A DNA stretch of 64,000 bases, taken from NCBI RefSeq assembly GCF_002078015.1, contig NZ_LWBP01000200.1, positions 25,339 through 89,338 on the forward strand. The letters are read 5' to 3'. The translations under genes and the position numbers were made by a program. Origin of the DNA: Niastella populi. GTDB lineage: Bacteria; Bacteroidota; Bacteroidia; Chitinophagales; Chitinophagaceae. This document shows, piece after piece, positions 55,081 through 63,659 of the stretch (the stretch's first letter is position 1; every line of letters starts with the position of its first letter). Below the pieces are notes generated by a model. The model did not search any database. It was not told the DNA's origin and was given only the letters and a program-made list of their open reading frames with translations.

Positions 55081-56543
55081 TCCAACAACCCCTTCCACTC
55101 CTCATACACCACCTTATACTCTTTCTTCTTCTTTGGTTCAATAACGGTGAGTGGTTTGGCCTGGGTGAATGCTTCTTTTGGTGTTTTGTACACTCCGGCG
55201 CCAATGCCTGCGCCAAGTGCGGCGCCCACACTGCCGTCGCAGTTGTATAATTCAACCGGCACGTGCGTGGTATTTACAAATGCTTCCACAAACAGTTCGC
55301 TGAGGAAGAGATTGGCCTTCCCGGCGCGTATCACCTGCGGGTTCATCCCGTTCTCGCGCATAATATCTAACCCATAGCGGAACGCACAGGCAATACCTTC
55401 CTGCGCTGCGCGGAACAAATGCGCCTGCGAATGGAGGTTCAGATCGATATGATGAAAATGAACGCCGATGATCTTATTGTTCAGCATGCGTTCGGCGCCA
55501 TTACCAAATGGCAGCACGCGCAATCCATCGGCGCCGATTGGCACTTTGGCTGCTTCGGCATTCATTTGCTGATAACTGATGGCCGGCGTGAAAATATTTT
55601 TAACCCAGCGGTTCAGGATACCCGTACCATTGATACACAACAGTACGCCCAACCGCTTTTCTTCTGTAGTATAGTTTACGTGCGCAAAGGTGTTTACGCG
55701 CGATTCGGGGTCATAGGTAAGTTCATCGCTAACGCCATAGATCACACCCGAAGTACCGGCCGTAGCAGCCACTTCGCCGGGTTCCAGCACGTTTAACGAT
55801 AAGGCATTGTTTGGCTGGTCGCCGGCTTTATAAGCAACCGGTATGCCTGCGGGCAATGACAGCAATGCCGCAATGTCTTCCTTCAGGCGGCCATGGTCTG
55901 AAAAAACATCCTGTATGGTGGGGATCAGTTTATCATCGAAACCGTAATGCTCCATCACATCTTTGCTGATGCGGTCTTTTTTGAAGTCCCAGAAGATCCC
56001 TTCCGATAAGGCGGAGATGCTGGTAGTGATCTCGCCTGTCATTTTCATGGCAATGAAATCGCCGGGCAGCATGATCTTGACGGCCTTTTTATAGGTAGCC
56101 GGTTCTTCTTCCTTTACCCATGCCAGTTTGGAGGCGGTAAAGTTGCCGGGCGAATTCAATAAATGCGAAAGGGATTTCTTTTTACCGATGGCCTCAAACG
56201 CTTTATCGCCAATTTCAACGGCGCGGCTGTCGCACCAGATAATAGAATTGCGCAAAGCCTGCTGGTGCTCATCGACCATTACCAGTCCATGCATCTGGTA
56301 CGAGATCCCAATGGCGCCAATATCGGCGGGATTATACGCATTAAGTGCATGCGCCTTTTTAATGGCCTGCTGAACATGTTCCCACCACATTTCGGGCGAT
56401 TGCTCGGCCCAACCGGGCTGGGGCGATATAATGGGCGATTCTGTTTCGGGATATTGTGCCGATGCTTTGCACTGTTGCGTTTGAGCATCTACGACGGAAA
56501 CTTTAATAGAGGACGTGCCTACATCAATTCCAAGGAGTAGCAT
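55065..56543 (-). CDS. xylB: Xylulokinase
   Basis: 492 residues. Phosphorylates D-xylulose to xylulose 5-phosphate. FGGY fold: LLLGIDVGTSSIKVSVVDA (phosphate 1), YQMHGLVMVDEHQQALRNSIIWCDSRA, GDFIAMKMTGE, YKAGDQPNNALSLN and CNGDGSVGAALGAGIGA near the end. First gene of the xylB-xylA-symporter row, divergent from an AraC regulator. The C-terminal DNLIM comes from the repeat array; relatives end around YEEWKGLL. Confidence 0.97.
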   Translation of the reverse strand: MLLLGIDVGTSSIKVSVVDAQTQQCKASAQYPETESPIISPQPGWAEQSPEMWWEHVQQAIKKAHALNAYNPADIGAIGISYQMHGLVMVDEHQQALRNSIIWCDSRAVEIGDKAFEAIGKKKSLSHLLNSPGNFTASKLAWVKEEEPATYKKAVKIMLPGDFIAMKMTGEITTSISALSEGIFWDFKKDRISKDVMEHYGFDDKLIPTIQDVFSDHGRLKEDIAALLSLPAGIPVAYKAGDQPNNALSLNVLEPGEVAATAGTSGVIYGVSDELTYDPESRVNTFAHVNYTTEEKRLGVLLCINGTGILNRWVKNIFTPAISYQQMNAEAAKVPIGADGLRVLPFGNGAERMLNNKIIGVHFHHIDLNLHSQAHLFRAAQEGIACAFRYGLDIMRENGMNPQVIRAGKANLFLSELFVEAFVNTTHVPVELYNCDGSVGAALGAGIGAGVYKTPKEAFTQAKPLTVIEPKKKKEYKVVYEEWKGLLDNLIM

Positions 56544-56554
56544 ATGGCAGCTTA

Positions 56555-56880
56555 ATTGTTTATAGTTCTCAGTTCACAGTTCACAGTTCTTAGTTCTCAG
56601 TTCTTAGTTCTTAGTTCTCAGTTGTTCAGTTAATGAGTTATTCAGTTAATGAGTTATTCAGTTATTCAGTTGTCTTCAGCTGTATTCTGTATTCGCTTAC
56701 AGCTTATAGCTTGCAGCTTGAAGCTGTATTCTGTATTTGCTTATAGCTTGCAGCTTGAAGCTGTATTCTGTATTCGCTTACAGCTTATAGCTTGCAGCTT
56801 GAAGCTGTATTCTGTATTCGCTTACAGCTTATAGCTTGCAGCCTGAAGCAGTATTTTGTATTCGCTTGAAGCTGTATTAA
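56555..56880 (-). repeat. AGTTCTTAGTTC and 44-bp higher-order GCTGCAA array
   Basis: Minus strand: 44-bp units of GCGAATACA-GAATACA followed by four GCNNNAA heptamers, starting at 56678, 56722, 56759, 56803 and 56847, so spacings are 44, 37, 44 and 44; the short copy lacks exactly one heptamer. On the left, CTGAATAA/CTCATTAA octamers (56625-56670) and GAACTAA/GAACTGA heptamers (56563-56620) repeat the order of 8060-8150. Confidence 0.93.
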
Positions 56881-57088
56881 AAAAGGCAGCAAGCTCGAGA
56901 TAAGTTCTGATTCTGCACCCTACACCTGCTGCCCTTGTTAACCAAAAACCTTTATCGAAGTATCGAAATTATTTGATATTAATAAAATGGCCTTCCACTT
57001 TATTTTCGAAAACATAAACTATTTTAATATAATTGATAAGCCATATGTTTATTTTTGCTTAATATAGTGCTCCTTTATACCGTTTGGC
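56881..57088 (+). promoter_or_regulatory. AT-rich regulatory gap before araC
   Basis: A -7 box TATTTTTG at 57050-57057 lies 31 bp before the ATG; TTG at 57033 is 14 bp upstream, too close. Runs AACTATTTTAATATAATTG may hold a regulator site; no palindrome recognised. Confidence 0.4.
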
Positions 57089-57997
57089 ATGAAACCACTT
57101 GTTGAAAAACTACCGCTTTCGCAAAACACCTCCTTTGTGGCGCGCACCTACCGCACGCCGCATTTCGAAGTGCCCTGGCACCAGCACATTGAATATGAGC
57201 TGATCCTGTTCCTCGAAGGCGAAGGTTCGGCCTTTATCGGCAATTATATCGGCGAATTCAAAGCCGACGATGTGTTTTTCCTTGGCAGCAACCTGCCCCA
57301 TACCTTTCAGAAAGCGCATAAAGACCTCATCACCTCGGCCATAGTGGTGCAGTTCACCGATGATTTCTGGGGACCGGGTTTTATGCAACTGCCTGAAAGT
57401 AAAAGCATTCTGAAACTGTTTTCCGTAGCCCTGCAGGGGTTGAAAATACAGGGCGCCACCCGGCAGCAGTTAAAACCCATGCTAACCGAACTGGAACATT
57501 TACAGGGCTTTGCCCGCATCATCAGGCTGTGCGAGTGTTTGCAGGCCATAGCTACCGCCCATGAATATGAAACGGTATCCACCCAGGAGGTAAGTACCTT
57601 CCAGGCGAAGAACAAAGACCGCATCGACCGTATTTTCCAGTTCACCATCGATAATTTCCAGGAGTCTATAGCCCTTAGCGATGTGGCGGCCACCGCCGGC
57701 ATGAGCGTGCCGGCCTTTTGCAGTTATTTTAAAAAATGTACGAAGAAGACCTATGTCGATTTCCTGAATGAAGTACGTATCGGCCATGCCTGTAAACTAC
57801 TGATCGACACGCAGAAATCGGTGCTGGAGATCAGTTATGAAAGCGGGTTCAATACCCTGGCCAATTTCAATAAACAGTTCCTTAAATTAAAACAGCTTAC
57901 CCCATCGGGATTCAGGAAGCAGTTTCGAATACAGGAGCAGGAGGAATACCGGCCGGATGAATTTAGAACGCTGAATGAAATGAAGAATGAGAAATGA
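57089..57997 (+). CDS. AraC family transcriptional regulator
   Basis: 302 residues. N-terminal cupin-like sensor domain (about 20-110: TPHFEVPWHQHIEYELILFLEG, DDVFFLGSNLPHTF) and C-terminal two-helix-turn-helix AraC domain (about 195-292: FTIDNFQESIALSDVAATAGMS, FCSYFKKCTKKTYVDFLNEVRIGHACKLL, ILEISYESGFNTLANFNKQFLKL, TPSGFRKQF). Divergent from xylB, so a likely xylose regulator. The C-terminus (MKNEK) abuts a repeat array. Confidence 0.94.
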   Translation: MKPLVEKLPLSQNTSFVARTYRTPHFEVPWHQHIEYELILFLEGEGSAFIGNYIGEFKADDVFFLGSNLPHTFQKAHKDLITSAIVVQFTDDFWGPGFMQLPESKSILKLFSVALQGLKIQGATRQQLKPMLTELEHLQGFARIIRLCECLQAIATAHEYETVSTQEVSTFQAKNKDRIDRIFQFTIDNFQESIALSDVAATAGMSVPAFCSYFKKCTKKTYVDFLNEVRIGHACKLLIDTQKSVLEISYESGFNTLANFNKQFLKLKQLTPSGFRKQFRIQEQEEYRPDEFRTLNEMKNEK

Positions 57998-58002
57998 AGT
58001 AA

Positions 58003-58282
58003 ATACAATGTCGAATATTGAATGTAGAATTTCGAATGTAGAAGTTGAAAGCGAATACAGAATACAGCTGCAAGCCGTAAGCTATAAGCAAATACAGAAT
58101 ACAACTGAAAGGCAACGAGGCAGAGAGGCCGGCAAATAGTTATGGCCCGGAATGAAAGAACCACAAACCAATAAAAGCGAGGCTTGAAAATAGTTGCGAG
58201 TTTCGAAGTAAACAACCATAAACTAAAAACCATAAACAATAAACTGTAAACTATAAACCACAAACAACACCATACTCAACAA
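58003..58282 (+). repeat. Mosaic array that runs into the queG 5' end
   Basis: GAATATTGAATGTAGAATTTCGAATG heptamers (58012-58040), GCGAATACAGAATACAGCTGC and GCTATAA words (58043-58110), GGCAACGA (58112-58122), GGCCGGCAAATAGTTATGG, AAACCACAAACAA and GTTGCGAGTTTCGAAGTA spacer, AACCATA/AACTAAA/AACAATA/AACTGTA heptamers (58215-58268). Confidence 0.9.
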
Positions 58283-59182
58283 ATAAGATCCTTCATTCGT
58301 GAACTTGGTTTCAACTTCTGCGGTATCGCCCGTGCGCAGCAACTCGATGATGATGCGCGGCGGCTGGAGCAATGGCTGAACAAAGGGCTCCATGGCAACA
58401 TGCAATACATGGAGAATTATTTCGATCTGCGCATCGACCCTACCAAACTGGTGCCGGGCGCTAAATCGGTGATCACCGTATTGCTGAACTATTTTCCGCA
58501 ACAGGCGCAACGGGCCGGCACTCCCCATATTTCAAAATATGCCTGGGGCAACGACTATCACGAAGTGATTAAAAAAAAGCTGCACACCCTGCTGGCGCTG
58601 ATCAATGAACATATCGGCGAAGTACAAGGCCGCGGTTTCGTCGATTCGGCCCCGGTACTGGAACGCAGCTGGGCCCACCGGAGCGGACTGGGATGGATAG
58701 GTAAGAACGGAAACCTCATCACTAAACAACAGGGCTCTTTCTTTTTTATCGCCACCCTTATCGTTGATCTCGAACTGGAATACGACGATCCTATTGCCAA
58801 AGACTACTGCGGCAGTTGCCGCCGGTGCATCGATGCGTGTCCTACCGGCGCCATCACCGAAGGAAAAGTGATCAATGGCAGCCAGTGCATTTCATATTAT
58901 ACCATTGAACTGAAAGACCTGCTGCTGCCCGATGATAAGAAAGGACAATTTGCCGACTGGATGTTCGGCTGTGATGTTTGCCAGGATGTATGCCCCTGGA
59001 ACCGCTTTGCCAAACCCACACAGGAAACAGGCTTCACGCCCATTCCCGAAATACTTAATTTCACCACCAAAGAATGGGAATCTTTAACGGAAGAAGCGTT
59101 CAAAAAAATATTTCGGAATTCACCACTAAAACGAGCAAAGTTCCAGGGTATACAACGTAATGTGAAATTTCTTAAAGGTTGA
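58253..59182 (+). CDS. queG: Epoxyqueuosine reductase QueG, no canonical start codon
   Basis: 310 codons from 58253, where the frame opens after a TAA (58247-58249). The last step of queuosine synthesis, reducing epoxyqueuosine in tRNA with cobalamin and two 4Fe-4S clusters. Conserved parts: IRSFIRELGFNFCGIARA, DDDARRLEQWLNKGLHG, MENYFDLRIDPTKLVPGAKSVI, LERSWAHRSGLGWIGKNGNL, CGSCRRCIDACPTGAI and CDVCQDVCPWNRF. The part before M at 58400 is homologous but has no ATG, GTG or TTG; only ATA (58253, 58283), ATT or CTG codons occur. The heptamer array reaches into the first codons. Either a rare start is used or the gene is N-terminally damaged. Confidence 0.85.
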   Translation: MNHKQHHTQQIRSFIRELGFNFCGIARAQQLDDDARRLEQWLNKGLHGNMQYMENYFDLRIDPTKLVPGAKSVITVLLNYFPQQAQRAGTPHISKYAWGNDYHEVIKKKLHTLLALINEHIGEVQGRGFVDSAPVLERSWAHRSGLGWIGKNGNLITKQQGSFFFIATLIVDLELEYDDPIAKDYCGSCRRCIDACPTGAITEGKVINGSQCISYYTIELKDLLLPDDKKGQFADWMFGCDVCQDVCPWNRFAKPTQETGFTPIPEILNFTTKEWESLTEEAFKKIFRNSPLKRAKFQGIQRNVKFLKG

Positions 59183-59204
59183 TTTTATACCTCGTTGAAT
59201 AAAT

Positions 59205-59352
59205 TAAGGAGTTTATGGTTTATAGTTTTTAGTTTATGGTTCTTTTATTCCCAACTAATAAGCATTTGCAAGCCTCGCAATTAATCAGCCTTCCCTCATA
59301 TAGGAAACAATAAACTATAAACCATAAACGCTACAACAAACCACAAACTATA
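59205..59352. repeat. Inverted AACCATA/AACTATA arrays after queG
   Basis: TTTATGGTTTATAG words (59210-59240) and the reverse words ATAAACTATAAACC/ATAAACGC/AACCACAAACTATAAC at 59308-59355, around CTCGCAATTAATCAG. The stop of the next gene (59348-59350) lies in the array. Confidence 0.85.
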
Positions 59353-59941
59353 ACTGTATTCCCAGTTTCATGGCATACCTGTGCAGATAATTCTTATACG
59401 TATAATATAGTTCGTTACAACGTGAAGTTGGGCATTCCCAAATATTCACATTCAGGCGCTTCACATATTTATAACTATAACCGGCGCTGATCACCCACCG
59501 GTCTTTTCCGTGAAACCCAAATTTATATCCCAGTCCCGCCTCTGAATAAAAGCCATTGTGGTACCGGTCTTCAAACCAGCTGTTGGTTACGTCTTTTTTA
59601 TCACTCACAAAATGAACGCCGATATCGCCATATACAAAAGGGGTAGTGCTTTTTTTCAGGATATATTTGCGAACGTCGAGAAAAACGGGAACACCGCCAC
59701 GGTAATAATTATCTACGCCCACCCCTACCCCGGCAAACCAGGTTTTGTATCTAATACCATTAATGGCTTGCATTTGAAAGTTAACGCCTTTGGAACCATT
59801 CAATACGCCGGCCTGAACAATGGAAGAAAAAGAACAGGAACAACCTTTTTTGGCCGGCCGTTCCTGTTTTGCTTCCTGTGCACTGGTTATCAGAACAGAC
59901 CCGCTAAGAAAAAACCAAAGAAGAAGCAGTCTTTTTTGCAT
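59348..59941 (-). CDS. Outer-membrane beta-barrel-like protein, function unknown
   Basis: 197 residues. Signal peptide about 1-22 (LITSAQ). A CSCSF pair near residue 35, then alternating strands with aromatic ends (YKTWFAGVGVGVDNYYRGG, GFYSEAGLGYKFGFHGKD, WVISAGYSYKYVKRLNV) as in small 8-stranded barrels; the last residues LGIQL include bases of the repeat array. Starts 8 bp after the LVIVD gene's stop, so cotranscribed. Confidence 0.78.
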   Translation of the reverse strand: MQKRLLLLWFFLSGSVLITSAQEAKQERPAKKGCSCSFSSIVQAGVLNGSKGVNFQMQAINGIRYKTWFAGVGVGVDNYYRGGVPVFLDVRKYILKKSTTPFVYGDIGVHFVSDKKDVTNSWFEDRYHNGFYSEAGLGYKFGFHGKDRWVISAGYSYKYVKRLNVNIWECPTSRCNELYYTYKNYLHRYAMKLGIQL

Positions 59942-59949
59942 AACCTGAA

Positions 59950-61224
59950 TTATTTGCCTGAGGCAAGGCCTATTTTACTCAGTAAACGAATGTTATTGAC
60001 GTTGCTATAATCGAACTGGTACAAACCGTCTTTCGCCACCACCAATGCCCTGCTGTTCGACGCAATTACGTCGTACGTGTCCATACCATCTATTTTCTTT
60101 ATCAGCTTCAGGTTATTGGCATCAGCGGCGTCATATACTTTTACGCCGTCTTTACCATCACAGATAAACAGGGTATTCCCTTCCTTACCCAGTCCGAACG
60201 GATTGGTCATGCTGTACTGCTTTATCAGGAAAGGTTTGGTAACGTCGGTAATATCCACTACTTCCAACTGGTTCGTATTACCGCCGCAGGCAGTACCCGA
60301 ACGCAGGGTAACCCAGGCCTTTGTATCGTCGGCCACCACGGGATCGCAGCTGCGAACATGTGTGAACGAGCCCTGTTTAACGGGGTTGCCAGGCGTTGAT
60401 ACATCATAGATGAACATGCCCTGGGTAGATCCGATAAATAATTTGTCCTTGAACGGATAGATCGTTTCTATAAACTGATTACCGATCACCGAAGTATTTA
60501 CGAACTGCGGATCTTTCGGGTTCGAAATATTCCAGGTCGACAGCGAAGAGGTTGACACCGTGTACATGTAATTGTTCATTAGTGTGAACCGCGCCATGGA
60601 ACCACCCTGTCCGCTCTTGCCGGGCGTAGCGCTCGCGGCGCTGGAGTACAGCATGGCATCCATATAAATACCAATAGGCCGGGGATTATAAGCCATGGTG
60701 GTATCGTGGCGCGTGAAGCTAACTACCACCTGTATGCTATCGGTGTTTACCGGCCGCGTACCGCCGCTATTGTTATATTGGTAGTACATGTTGCGATGCG
60801 GGAATGCATTGTTCATGAACTTGAGCGGCTTTACCGCTTTGGGGTCGGTGATATCGAAGGTCACCAGGTCGCTGTATGAATCGGCATATAATACATTACC
60901 AGTTACAGCCAGGTCAACATTACCGGGAATGGGAATAAAGGCGAGGTTCTTCGGCGATGAAGGCTGTGTGTTATCGAAGATGTGAATGCCTTCATCAAGC
61001 TCATTCAGGAAAATATAATTTCCAAAAATGTAAATTTTACCGGGGCGTTTCAAACCCTGTGCCGGACCGCTTTTCATATCGGCGCGCACTTCGGTTAGCG
61101 TTTTGAAATTAGGTTCATACCAGGTATAGGTTTGGAGTGCTTTTTCTTTATCGCAACCAGACAAAGAAGCAACAAGCATTACAGTAATGGTTAACTGTAA
61201 AACCGACAAAAGATGCCGTTTCAT
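59950..61224 (-). CDS. LVIVD-repeat lipoprotein (beta-propeller)
   Basis: 424 residues. Lipoprotein signal with LSGC (Cys24). Repeats of about 45 residues with LVTFDITDPKAVKPL, LSTWNISNPKDPQF, MFIYDVSTPGNPVKQ, LEVVDITDVTKPFLI, VKVYDAADANNLKLI: the LVIVD pattern of surface beta-propellers. About six blades. Function unknown; binding of a ligand or polymer is plausible. In a row with the barrel gene. Confidence 0.88.
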   Translation of the reverse strand: MKRHLLSVLQLTITVMLVASLSGCDKEKALQTYTWYEPNFKTLTEVRADMKSGPAQGLKRPGKIYIFGNYIFLNELDEGIHIFDNTQPSSPKNLAFIPIPGNVDLAVTGNVLYADSYSDLVTFDITDPKAVKPLKFMNNAFPHRNMYYQYNNSGGTRPVNTDSIQVVVSFTRHDTTMAYNPRPIGIYMDAMLYSSAASATPGKSGQGGSMARFTLMNNYMYTVSTSSLSTWNISNPKDPQFVNTSVIGNQFIETIYPFKDKLFIGSTQGMFIYDVSTPGNPVKQGSFTHVRSCDPVVADDTKAWVTLRSGTACGGNTNQLEVVDITDVTKPFLIKQYSMTNPFGLGKEGNTLFICDGKDGVKVYDAADANNLKLIKKIDGMDTYDVIASNSRALVVAKDGLYQFDYSNVNNIRLLSKIGLASGK

Positions 61225-61302
61225 AAGTTTAGCGTTTTCTTAACTGACAAACAGTAAGGAGTAACCGTTGCCTGGCGTTTGTTATTTTTACAGCAATTCT
61301 TT

Positions 61303-63066
61303 TTATAATCTTCCCAGCAACATTTTAAAGCTAATGCCGGTCGACCACAGGTATTGTCCTGTAGAAACTTCTTTCTTAACCAATCCATTGAGGGAGTAAC
61401 GCAGGTCGGGACCGATCCACAGCGGGTGTTTGCTTTTCTGCAACAGTCCTACGCTTAAACCGGTAACGAAGTTGAACTGTGTTCTGTTGAACAAACTATT
61501 ATCCTCGTAGTAAACGCCTTTTACCCCTTCATAATGCAACGCATCAACCGCAAACAGGCGGCCGACAGACACGCCGCCTTCAAATGCAATCGGCGGTAAT
61601 CTTCTGCCTTTATTTATCTGCCAGTTCAGCATGATGGGTATTTCTATATAGTGGAACCGGTAGCGTTGTTTCTGGCTATAATACTCCCAGCCCTGGTTCT
61701 GGCCAGGCGCCTGCCCCTGCCATTGCACGCTGGGGAACCTGCCGCTGGCAGTATCGATGTAACCGGGGCTATCATAAAATTCAGGTATTACCTTCAGGGA
61801 ATTGGCGCCAACGTTCACAGCAATCGATGAATCGTACCTTTTACCCACCTGGGTATTAACGCTCATATAAGAATATTCCAACCCAACCGATACTTTCAAT
61901 CGCGGCGATAAAGTACGTTGAATAAATACCCCTACAGATGCGGCAAAATCGGGCTGAATGGGTGAAGCCACTTTTTTTACAGGTACGGCATTAGCAGATA
62001 CATTCAGGAACTGGTTATTTGCGCCCACACTGTTAGGGCTGGAATAACTGCGCGCAGCCAGGTCTTCGGCATACGATTTATCGGTGCCTAACAACCCACG
62101 CAACTGGAATAATTTACTTACCGAAATGCGCGAATAACCGGCATCGGCCTTAACGCCCCAATGCCACAAAGAAGGCGTTTTACGCTGAATAGGCATGGCT
62201 GCAACGGCGTTGCCCGCACTTGCCGAATCAGGCATCAGTAAATGCGCCTTTATATTGAACCCATCAGTGGCCGCCTTACTGGTAACTATAGGTTCGGTTT
62301 CATGTACCAATGCAGGTATGGTTATTTTCAATGGTGCTGAAGATGCATCCGGTTTTAAGTTGGTAACGATTGCCGCTTCCCCCGGTTCTGCATCAACCGC
62401 TTCTTCTGTAATAACCGGCGCCGTTCTCTTTTTATCAACCTGTTTATGGTTACGAGCTACCAAAGGCGTTGCCGCCCCGCTTTTCACGGGCTTATTATTA
62501 TTGGTACCGATTGTTTCCTTAGTGAGGGTTGCTGATCCTGCTGCCACAGCTTCCCTACGGATCGGAAGGGAAGATATATCAGGTTGACCTTGTGTAATTA
62601 CCGGTGCGGCCGGTGGAACTGATCCCGGCTCACCCGGCACAGTTGCCGGTGCAGGTTCGGTTACATCAACTGGTTCATTTGCCGGCACAGATGCCGCATT
62701 GCCGAAACCGGGTTGAACCGGTGAAACCTGTGTTGTATGATCGTTTGTATTGGTAGTGGCAGAGTTAGGCGATACGGTTTTGTTGGTTTGGTTTGAAGAA
62801 GATGATGAAGAAGACGACGATGCCCCGGTTGTTGTACCGGTGGCCATTTCAAGCGTTTTCCTGTTATTGCTGGTATAATTATATAACACTACCCCACTGG
62901 TAGTAAGTGCAACTAAAAGGGCAGCAGACCACAGCCACAAAAAGCGGCGGCGGCGTTTGTGCTGACGGATGTTTTTTTCCACCTCCATCCATACAGTATC
63001 AGAAGGACGCAGCTTTAGCTCCTGCAGCTTCTGGTGTACCTGTTTCTCAAATTCATGGTCGGACAT
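61303..63066 (-). CDS. Cytoplasm-to-outer-membrane-type protein with barrel domain, probably partner of the ECF sigma factor
   Basis: 587 residues. N-terminal charged region (1-40, ending KRRRRF) that would be cytoplasmic, one membrane helix (about 43-64, LWLWSAALLVALTTSGVVLYNY), a long Ser/Thr/Asn/Pro-rich linker (about 70-290) and a C-terminal barrel-like domain (about 295-587) with WGVKADAGYSRISVSKLF, LKVSVGLEYSYMSV, FHYIEIPIMLNWQI and FKMLLGRL. Overlaps the sigma-factor gene by 14 bp. The arrangement suggests an anti-sigma-like coupling through the envelope. No zinc-finger motif. Confidence 0.8.
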   Translation of the reverse strand: MSDHEFEKQVHQKLQELKLRPSDTVWMEVEKNIRQHKRRRRFLWLWSAALLVALTTSGVVLYNYTSNNRKTLEMATGTTTGASSSSSSSSSNQTNKTVSPNSATTNTNDHTTQVSPVQPGFGNAASVPANEPVDVTEPAPATVPGEPGSVPPAAPVITQGQPDISSLPIRREAVAAGSATLTKETIGTNNNKPVKSGAATPLVARNHKQVDKKRTAPVITEEAVDAEPGEAAIVTNLKPDASSAPLKITIPALVHETEPIVTSKAATDGFNIKAHLLMPDSASAGNAVAAMPIQRKTPSLWHWGVKADAGYSRISVSKLFQLRGLLGTDKSYAEDLAARSYSSPNSVGANNQFLNVSANAVPVKKVASPIQPDFAASVGVFIQRTLSPRLKVSVGLEYSYMSVNTQVGKRYDSSIAVNVGANSLKVIPEFYDSPGYIDTASGRFPSVQWQGQAPGQNQGWEYYSQKQRYRFHYIEIPIMLNWQINKGRRLPPIAFEGGVSVGRLFAVDALHYEGVKGVYYEDNSLFNRTQFNFVTGLSVGLLQKSKHPLWIGPDLRYSLNGLVKKEVSTGQYLWSTGISFKMLLGRL

Positions 63067-63634
63067 ACGATTCCTTTTTTGTTTCTACGGTCGTTTTTTT
63101 TAACCAGCTTATCAATAATGCGCGTGCACGGGCATATTGTGACCGGGAAGTACCCTCGTTAATACCAAGCATTTTTCCGATTTCAACATGGGAGAACCCC
63201 TCAACGGCATGCAGATTGAACACAGTCTGGTAACCGGCCGGTAACTGGCGAATGATCTCGGCCAGGTCTTTGGCCTGCAATGCCACTTCGGGGTTATCAT
63301 CTGACACCGGGTGCAGGCTCGTTTCTGTAAAGGATAGATCGGTTTGATACCGGCTGTTCTTTTTGAGATAGTTTAATGCCGTATTCACCATAATGCGGCG
63401 GATCCAGCCTCCCAGCTCGCCTTCGAATTTAAACTGGTGCAGGTTGCGGAAGATCTTTATAAACCCTTCCTGCAGCACATCTTCTGCATCGGCAACAGAC
63501 TTGGTATAGCGATAGCACACCCCCAACATACTCTCAGCAAAATGCTCGTAGAGCTGTCGTTGGGCCTCCGGCAGCCCCCTTAAACAATCTTTTACCAGCC
63601 TGTTATAATCCATTTCTTGTACTGTACCTGACAA
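63053..63634 (-). CDS. ECF RNA polymerase sigma factor
   Basis: 193 residues. Region 2 (about 10-80: LVKDCLRGLPEAQRQLYEHFAE, CYRYTKSVADAEDVLQEGFIKIF) and region 4 (about 120-180: LPAGYQTVFNLHAVEGFSHVEIGKMLGINEGTSRSQYARARALL). Family of Bacteroidota ECF factors, here coupled to a trans-envelope barrel protein. Own target promoters not known. Confidence 0.95.
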   Translation of the reverse strand: MSGTVQEMDYNRLVKDCLRGLPEAQRQLYEHFAESMLGVCYRYTKSVADAEDVLQEGFIKIFRNLHQFKFEGELGGWIRRIMVNTALNYLKKNSRYQTDLSFTETSLHPVSDDNPEVALQAKDLAEIIRQLPAGYQTVFNLHAVEGFSHVEIGKMLGINEGTSRSQYARARALLISWLKKTTVETKKESYVRP

Positions 63635-63659
63635 TCAACGCTTCTATTACGTTGCACCG

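Noticed and set aside
56649..56834. Open frames inside the repeat arrays (also 42385-42579, 49682-49930, 50483-50665, 63685-63997)
   Set aside because: They translate to repeats such as LQLAAC or FRLSAV, which are frame readings of heptamers; no conserved protein and no start signals.
56678..56880. CRISPR-like array
   Set aside because: The 44-bp units follow one another without unique spacers, and no cas gene is present.
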